From JBBAGE01 sp041655055 (GTDB lineage Bacteria > Pseudomonadota > Alphaproteobacteria > Rhodobacterales > Rhodobacteraceae): 21,673 bases of DNA. The stretch spans positions 1-21,673 of the forward strand of contig JBBAGE010000019.1 of assembly GCA_041655055.1 (NCBI GenBank), in the 5' to 3' direction. Of this stretch, positions 15,406-21,673 are shown piece by piece (the first letter of the stretch is position 1; the number at the start of each line of letters is the position of its first letter). A program made the position numbers and the translations under genes. The notes under the pieces were generated by a model. It saw nothing but the letters and a program-made list of their open reading frames with translations, had not been told where the DNA came from and searched no databases.

Positions 15406-16433
15406 GCGATCTTTTGAAACCCGCAATTGCCGCAATTGCCACCCGTTCGCTGAGCGCCGCCGAGGCGCGCGGCGCCTTTGACATCCTGTTTCGCGGCGAG
15501 GCCACGTCTGCCCAGATCGGCGGGTTGCTGATGGCGCTGCGCATTCGGGGCGAAACCGTCGAGGAATTTGCCGCCGCCGCCGCCGTGATGCGCGAACATT
15601 GCGTGCCGGTTCATGCGCCGACGGGCGCGATCGATATCGTCGGCACCGGCGGTTCGGGCAAGCCGACGCTGCAGATTTCCACCGCCACTGCCTTTACCGT
15701 GGCGGGTGCCGGCGTGCCGGTGGCCAAACATGGCAATCGCAAGCTAAGCTCGAATTCGGGGGCTGCCGATGCCTTGGCCGCCAACGGGGTCGAGGTCATG
15801 GTCGGCGCCGATATCGTCGAACATGCGCTGCGCGAGGCGGGCGTGGCCTTCATGATGGCGCCGATTCACCATCCGGCGATGCGCCATGTGATGCCCGCAC
15901 GAATCGAGTTGGGCACGCGCACGATTTTCAACATTCTGGGGCCGCTGACCAACCCCGCCGGGGTCAAACGGCAATTGACCGGCACGTTTTCACGCGATCT
16001 GATCGTGCCCATGGCCCAGACGTTGGGCGAATTGGGGTCCGATCGCGCCTGGCTTGTGCATGGGGCCGATGGCACCGATGAGGTCTCGATCACCGGCAAA
16101 AGCTGGGTGGCGGCGCTGGAAAACGGCCAGGTCCGCAGTTTTGAAACCCACCCCGAGGAAGCCGGATTGCCCGTCCACCCCTATGAGGCGATTTCCGGTG
16201 GCAGCCCGGCCGAAAACGGCCGCGCCCTTCGCGCGGTTCTGGCGGGCGAGGCAGGCGGCTACCGCGATGCGGTGCTGTTGAACGCGGCCGCGGCGCTTGT
16301 CATTGCCGAGCGGGCCGACAACCTGCGTCAAGGCGTTGAAATCGCACGTGAAAGCATCGACAGCGGCAATGCGCTGGCCCGGCTGGAACGGCTGGCGCAG
16401 ATCACCGCAGGCCAGGCGCTAAGCGTCGGCTAA
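15402..16433 (+). CDS. trpD: Anthranilate phosphoribosyltransferase
   Basis: 343 residues, normal length. It transfers phosphoribose from PRPP to anthranilate, step two of tryptophan synthesis. The glycine-rich PRPP loop GTGGSGKPTLQIST (81-94) and the KHGNR segment (109-113) are both intact, followed by SSNSGAAD. The usual residue after SS in this last motif is Lys; here it is Asn, a small deviation. It starts inside the trpG stop codon. In many Rhodobacterales trpC follows trpD; here the next gene is a convergent DksA-type gene whose stop is only 2 bases away. I see no hairpin terminator between them. Confidence 0.97.
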   Translation: MSDLLKPAIAAIATRSLSAAEARGAFDILFRGEATSAQIGGLLMALRIRGETVEEFAAAAAVMREHCVPVHAPTGAIDIVGTGGSGKPTLQISTATAFTVAGAGVPVAKHGNRKLSSNSGAADALAANGVEVMVGADIVEHALREAGVAFMMAPIHHPAMRHVMPARIELGTRTIFNILGPLTNPAGVKRQLTGTFSRDLIVPMAQTLGELGSDRAWLVHGADGTDEVSITGKSWVAALENGQVRSFETHPEEAGLPVHPYEAISGGSPAENGRALRAVLAGEAGGYRDAVLLNAAAALVIAERADNLRQGVEIARESIDSGNALARLERLAQITAGQALSVG

Positions 16434-16435
16434 GC

Positions 16436-16768
16436 CTATTGCGCGGCACGATTTGCCGCGCATACCCGGCAAAATGGCGTATAGGGCAACAAATCCAGCC
16501 GTTCCGGCGCGATATCATTGCCACATTCGACGCAGATGCCATAGGTTCCCGCATCGATCCGCGCCAGCGCGGCGTTGATCATGCGGATTTCGTTCACGCC
16601 GGCTTCGCCGAGGCTTTCGAGCACCTCGTCATCTTCGTGTTCGGCGGCATTGTCGTCCCAATCGGCGGTCATCGGCACATCGAGCGCATCATCAAGCGCC
16701 TGCAGACGGGCCTCCAGTTCTGCCAGTCTTGTTTCAAGCGTTGCGCGTCTTTGGGCGATATCTTTCAT
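16436..16768 (-). CDS. Short DksA/TraR family RNA polymerase-binding regulator
   Basis: 110 residues, between TraR (about 73) and E. coli DksA (151). The N-terminal part (about 3-30) is a charged heptad-like helix. DWDDNA at 36-41 fits the DxxDxA tip motif that DksA and TraR insert into the RNA polymerase secondary channel. A second helix follows, then a four-cysteine zinc finger: C79, C82, C100 and C103 in ICVEC and FCRVC. Members of this family modify promoter opening, with or without ppGpp. Start choice: AAAGG lies about 8 bases before ATG 16768. An open frame continues upstream to 17140, but that part is the shadow of the next gene. Whether this is the cell's main DksA or a paralogue cannot be told from the window. 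Confidence 0.88.
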   Translation of the reverse strand: MKDIAQRRATLETRLAELEARLQALDDALDVPMTADWDDNAAEHEDDEVLESLGEAGVNEIRMINAALARIDAGTYGICVECGNDIAPERLDLLPYTPFCRVCAANRAAQ

Positions 16769-16862
16769 GGCGACACCTTTCACAAATGGCCACAGGTCTT
16801 CAGCGTGCCACAGGCCAAAGACAAATGCCTGCTTTTTCATGATCGCATAAGCAGAATTTTTC

Positions 16863-17870
16863 TCAGCCCTCCTCGATCGAGATTTGCGGAATGGGCCAGC
16901 CATCGCTGGCCGCATCATCGGGCGCAAACAGCGCATCCGCGGGCAAGGCGGGGGATGCAAATGTATCCACCGCATCGAATTGCGGCACCTCGCCCGCATC
17001 CGCGACGATGCGCAGCCGCAGCGCCTTGAACCCCGCCGCCTGGCCCAGTTTGGCCTGACAGATCGCTGGGCCATCGCCCGCCACCAATTCCACCAGCCCA
17101 AGCGCATCGCGCGGCAGGGCCACCAGCGCACCGGGCGCAAAACCCATCACCTCGGCCAGCGGCAGGCGGGCGCGATAGAGCACGGCATTCAGGCCGATTT
17201 TCGCGCCGCCAACGGAACGGGCCAGCGTTTCCCCCCAATCGGCCCGGCTGCCACCGCCCTCGGCGCGCGGTGCCTGCGGGCGTTCCAGCGGCAACATGAT
17301 CGCGATTTCGCCGGTCTTGGCGCCTTGGCCCAGCATCAGTTCTGCCCGGTAATAACGATAACGGATATCGGGCAGCGCCAGCGCGATGGCGCCCGTATCG
17401 GGCAGGCGCGCGGCAAAGCGAAACCCCGCGATATCGGGCGGGGCCGCCGCCTCGGCCACGGTTTCCTCGAACCGGGTCATCAGCCCGTCGATCAGCGTCT
17501 GGGCCAAAATGGCATCGGTGGCGGTGGGTTTGCGCGCGGGCGATGGCCCCTGACGCACGGTGCCGGTTGCCAGATGTTCGATCAGCCCGGCAATCACCTG
17601 GCTATCCATCACGAACAGCCCCTGCGCCCCGTCCGGCGCGTCCATCACGGCAAAAAGCGCCGGATCGGGCACGGCATCGGCCAGGGCGCCCAATGTCATT
17701 CGGCTTTCTTCAAAGGCGGTGACGGTGACGACCAGCCCCGCGATATCCTTGGCCGCGCGCGCGATCGACAGCCGCAGCGCCTTGGCCGCGGACATGGCCT
17801 GCACATCCGGCGGCGGGCGGCCGGCACCGGCCTTGCGCTGCATGGCATTAGGAGGCGATTGATCTGTCAT
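16863..17870 (-). CDS. FliM/FliN-like protein with a C-terminal SpoA domain
   Basis: 335 residues from ATG 17870. The C-terminal part (about 216-288) has the look of the SpoA/FliN domain found in flagellar switch proteins FliM and FliN and in type III secretion ring proteins: ARSVGGAKIGLNAVLYRARL, then APGALVALPRDALGLVELV. The middle (about 85-195) has FliM-like helices, such as VIAGLIEHLATG and a TDAILAQTLIDGL segment. The conserved CheY-binding peptide at the FliM N-terminus is not evident. No other flagellar or secretion genes are in the window, so it is an orphan. To my knowledge similar orphan proteins sit beside acs in other Rhodobacterales, which argues for a lineage gene, possibly a divergent FliM. 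The start has only a weak ribosome binding site. The frame continues to 18602 but that is antisense to acs. Confidence 0.78.
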   Translation of the reverse strand: MTDQSPPNAMQRKAGAGRPPPDVQAMSAAKALRLSIARAAKDIAGLVVTVTAFEESRMTLGALADAVPDPALFAVMDAPDGAQGLFVMDSQVIAGLIEHLATGTVRQGPSPARKPTATDAILAQTLIDGLMTRFEETVAEAAAPPDIAGFRFAARLPDTGAIALALPDIRYRYYRAELMLGQGAKTGEIAIMLPLERPQAPRAEGGGSRADWGETLARSVGGAKIGLNAVLYRARLPLAEVMGFAPGALVALPRDALGLVELVAGDGPAICQAKLGQAAGFKALRLRIVADAGEVPQFDAVDTFASPALPADALFAPDDAASDGWPIPQISIEEG

Positions 17871-18116
17871 CTGCTCTATCAGCTCTGGTTGGAAATATAT
17901 AACCGGCAGAAAGTTACCAAATGGTTCATTTTCGCGCGAAAAGTGGCGCAATATACTTGCGCAAATCCGACCGATTGCGGATATTTTTGAAAAATGTGAC
18001 CGGATGACTGGGCCAGAACGCTGGTATTCGCGAAAATGTGACAATAGAGTTGCCGACAACACACGGCGCGGCTGTGGTCCTGTCGTATATTGAAAGCCTA
18101 CCAGGGAGGAAAAGCC
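17871..18116. promoter_or_regulatory. Divergent control region between the FliM-like gene and acs
   Basis: This AT-richer, 246-base gap must hold two divergent promoters. It contains a perfect 14-bp palindrome TTTTCGCGCGAAAA (17929-17942), an inverted repeat GCGCAA/TTGCGC (17946-17962), and two direct copies of AAAATGTGAC at 17991-18000 and 18033-18042. TATATT at 18086-18091, 26 bases before acs, could be a -10 but no good -35 fits. I cannot name the regulators. Confidence 0.45.
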
Positions 18117-20075
<1,959 letters not shown>

Positions 20076-20097
20076 ATCTTTCGCCATTACAGTAACC

Positions 20098-20131
20098 GCC
20101 GCCGCCCCATTCGGGCGGCGGCTTGCATTTT
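20098..20131 (+). terminator. Intrinsic terminator after acs
   Basis: GCCGCCGCCC (20098-20107) and GGGCGGCGGC (20113-20122) form a perfect 10-bp GC stem with a 5-base loop, followed by TTGCATTTTA. It begins 23 bases after the acs stop codon. Confidence 0.85.
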
Positions 20132-20215
20132 ACCGCCGATCGAAAATCTCGGCGGGAACCGTCCGGGCCTGGGGCGATTGTCATAGCATACCGCACTCAG
20201 AACAAGGAGGTTATC

Positions 20216-20830
20216 GTGACCCAACTGAGCAAAACCCTGCTATCCGGTGCCGCGGCGCTGGCGCTTTTGGCCAGCCCCGTTTTCGCACAGGACACCCCGC
20301 CCCCGAATGACCAGACCGAGACCCCGCCCCTGAATGACATGGCCGATGATGTCGAACAAATGGGTGATGAGGTCGACCCGATGGTTGATTCCGTCGAAGA
20401 TGCAGCCGACGTGCTTGGCAATAACGTCACCGCCGATTTCGACGCCGGTGGCAAATTCGAAAGCATCGCCAATACGCCCGTGGGCGAGCTTGCCGGCACG
20501 GTCGTGATGGGCGCGGATGCCAATATCGGCGAAATCATGTATCTCGCCCGTGGCGATGACGGCGGTGTCACGGTTGTCGTTCAACTGACCGGCGAAAGCG
20601 ACCGGGTGGTGGAAGTCGATCTGAACGAATTCACCCTTGATAGTGAAAACCAATTCGTCCTGTCAGCCGAGACCGACCTCGAAGGTCTGCCCGACCATGA
20701 CTCCACTGACGTTGATCAGCTTGATCCGCGCACGCCGCTGCGCGCGCATATCGAGGATGGATCGACTGACATGGGCGAAACCGACGCCGATATGGATACT
20801 GAAACCGACGATCAGGAAACGCAGCAATAA
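20216..20830 (+). CDS. Secreted acidic PRC-barrel-like protein
   Basis: 204 residues from a GTG start at 20216, chosen because AAGGAGG lies 5 bases upstream and the frame then begins with a clear signal peptide (hydrophobic residues 8-22, likely cleavage after Ala24, before QDT). The upstream in-frame ATG at 20123 lies in the acs terminator. After a Pro/Asp/Glu-rich segment, residues about 90-175 resemble a PRC-barrel domain: TPVGELAGTVVMGAD, IGEIMYLARGDDGGVTVVV, a basic-free strand pair, then LEGLPDHD. The C-terminus is a low-complexity Asp/Thr/Glu tail. The whole protein is very acidic and has no cysteine. The role is unknown; PRC-barrels are small beta domains found in RNA-processing, photosynthetic and envelope proteins. 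It has its own terminators on both sides. Confidence 0.8.
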   Translation: MTQLSKTLLSGAAALALLASPVFAQDTPPPNDQTETPPLNDMADDVEQMGDEVDPMVDSVEDAADVLGNNVTADFDAGGKFESIANTPVGELAGTVVMGADANIGEIMYLARGDDGGVTVVVQLTGESDRVVEVDLNEFTLDSENQFVLSAETDLEGLPDHDSTDVDQLDPRTPLRAHIEDGSTDMGETDADMDTETDDQETQQ

Positions 20831-20848
20831 TCCTGCCGCGACATGCAC

Positions 20849-20872
20849 AGGGCCGGGGATTTTCCCGGCCCT
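20849..20872. terminator. Bidirectional terminator between the PRC-barrel-like gene and the transaminase gene
   Basis: AGGGCCGGG (20849-20857) and CCCGGCCCT (20864-20872) pair perfectly around six bases, followed by ATTTTTAA on the plus strand. The minus-strand transaminase gene ends 5 bases beyond, so transcripts from both sides can stop here. Confidence 0.85.
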
Positions 20873-20876
20873 ATTT

Positions 20877-21673
20877 TTAATCCAAAGCCTGCAGAATATC
20901 GCGCAAGATGTTGAACAAATTGTCCATTTCCTGCCTGTCGATTATCAAAGGCGGCGACAGGGCAATGGTTTCGCCCGTAACACGGATCAGCAAGCCCGCC
21001 TCGAATGCTTTCACAAAAGCCTCATAGGCCCGCGCGCCCGGCGTGCCGGGGCGGGGCGCCAGTTCGACCGCCCCCATCAGCCCGAGGTTGCGAATATCCA
21101 CCACATGCGGCAGATCTGCCAGATCATGCAGCGCATCTTCCCATTCCGGCGCAAGCTGGGCGGCGCCGGCAAACAGCCCCTCATCGCGATAAATATCAAG
21201 TGTGGCCAGCGCCGCGGCGGCGGCGGGCGGGCTGCCCGACCATGTAAATCCGTGGAACAATTCGATCTGGCCGTCGGGTGCATTCATGAAAGCATCATGG
21301 ATATGACTGCCTGCCAGCACCGCGCCCATCGGGATCGTGCCATTGGTCAAACCCTTGGCCAGACAGATCAAATCCGGCACCACGCCGAAATGATCCGCCG
21401 CAAAGGGCGCGCCCAATCGGCCGAAGCCGGTGATCACTTCGTCAAAGATCAGCAAAATACCATGGCGGGTGCAGATGTCGCGCAGGCGCTGCAAATAACC
21501 TTGCGGCGGGGGCAACACCCCGGTCGATCCGGCCACCGGCTCGACGATACAGGCCGCGATCGTATCCGCACCATGCAGCGCCACCAGCCGTTCCAGATCA
21601 TCGGCCAGATCCGCCCCCTGCAAAGGCATTCCCCGCGCCATGCGGTTGCCCGCCAGCGCCGTGTCGCGCAGGT
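20877..21673 (-). CDS. Beta-alanine/omega-amino acid:pyruvate transaminase, 5' part outside the window
   Basis: About 265 C-terminal residues are visible; the frame continues past the right edge, so the N-terminus (about 175 residues of a usual 440) is missing. It is a class III PLP-dependent aminotransferase. The IFDEVITGFGRLG motif holds the Asp that contacts the PLP ring nitrogen (codon near 21441-21443). LAKGLTNGTIPMGAV holds the PLP lysine (codon 21354-21356). The stretches VEPVAGSTGVLPPP, LFHGFTWSG and IRNLGLMGAVELAPRPG closely follow beta-alanine:pyruvate transaminases, which move the amino group of beta-alanine or similar omega-amino acids to pyruvate, giving malonate semialdehyde and alanine. 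The substrate call is by family resemblance. The ATG at 21641 is internal, not the start. Confidence 0.9.
   Translation of the reverse strand, partial: LRDTALAGNRMARGMPLQGADLADDLERLVALHGADTIAACIVEPVAGSTGVLPPPQGYLQRLRDICTRHGILLIFDEVITGFGRLGAPFAADHFGVVPDLICLAKGLTNGTIPMGAVLAGSHIHDAFMNAPDGQIELFHGFTWSGSPPAAAAALATLDIYRDEGLFAGAAQLAPEWEDALHDLADLPHVVDIRNLGLMGAVELAPRPGTPGARAYEAFVKAFEAGLLIRVTGETIALSPPLIIDRQEMDNLFNILRDILQALD

Noticed and set aside
17957..17964. TTGCGCAA occurring in several places (also near 10228, 15366 and 19967) as a possible shared operator
   Set aside because: Two copies lie inside coding sequence where they encode ordinary residues, so the short palindrome alone is not evidence of a regulon.

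Overview
The window reads as a chromosomal housekeeping segment of an alphaproteobacterium, most likely a member of the Rhodobacterales (Rhodobacter/Roseobacter relatives). The reasons are the GC-rich coding style, the long alphaproteobacterial type of B12-dependent ribonucleotide reductase, the divergent polysaccharide-deacetylase protein next to trp genes, and an orphan FliM/FliN-like protein facing acetyl-CoA synthetase. The genus cannot be fixed from the sequence. I see no transposase, integrase, phage gene, CRISPR array or plasmid gene.

Layout. 1-863 (-): truncated AI-2E family permease. 1061-2560 (+): catalase. 2607-2634: strong bidirectional terminator. 2641-6312 (-): nrdJ, the cobalamin-dependent ribonucleotide reductase. 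6313-6870: a 558-base gene-free stretch with candidate NrdR-like boxes and a small DnaA-box cluster. 6871-6947 (-): tRNA-Pro(UGG). 6995-7995 (-): a DUF192 protein and a double cold-shock-domain protein in a translationally coupled pair. 8112-8714 (-): pdxH. Divergent from it on + are fabI (8839), gpt (9658), a PpiD/SurA-like membrane chaperone (10259) and trpE (12146). A divergent polysaccharide-deacetylase protein (13651-14697, -) is wedged between trpE and trpG-trpD (14824-16433, +). Next come a short DksA/TraR-type regulator (16436-16768, -), a FliM/FliN-like SpoA protein (16863-17870, -), acs (18117-20075, +), a secreted PRC-barrel-like protein (20216-20830, +), a second bidirectional terminator, and the 3' part of a beta-alanine/omega-amino acid:pyruvate transaminase (20877 to the right edge, -).

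How the genes fit together. TrpE and TrpG form anthranilate synthase and TrpD does the next step, but trpC does not follow trpD as it commonly does in relatives. FabI (fatty acid elongation), PdxH (PLP supply, which the transaminase at the right edge would use), Gpt (purine salvage), Acs (acetate activation) and NrdJ (dNTP synthesis) are core metabolism. The catalase and cold-shock protein serve stress functions.

The window is mostly ordinary. I found no clear undescribed system. The points most worth a second look are non-coding: a nested inverted repeat that can pair with the ribosome binding site of the PpiD-like gene, the DnaA-box cluster and NrdR-like boxes upstream of nrdJ, and a 10-bp direct repeat with a 42-bp period in the acs divergent region. 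There are also several proteins that keep a fold but appear to have lost catalytic residues: the deacetylase-like protein and the PpiD-like protein.
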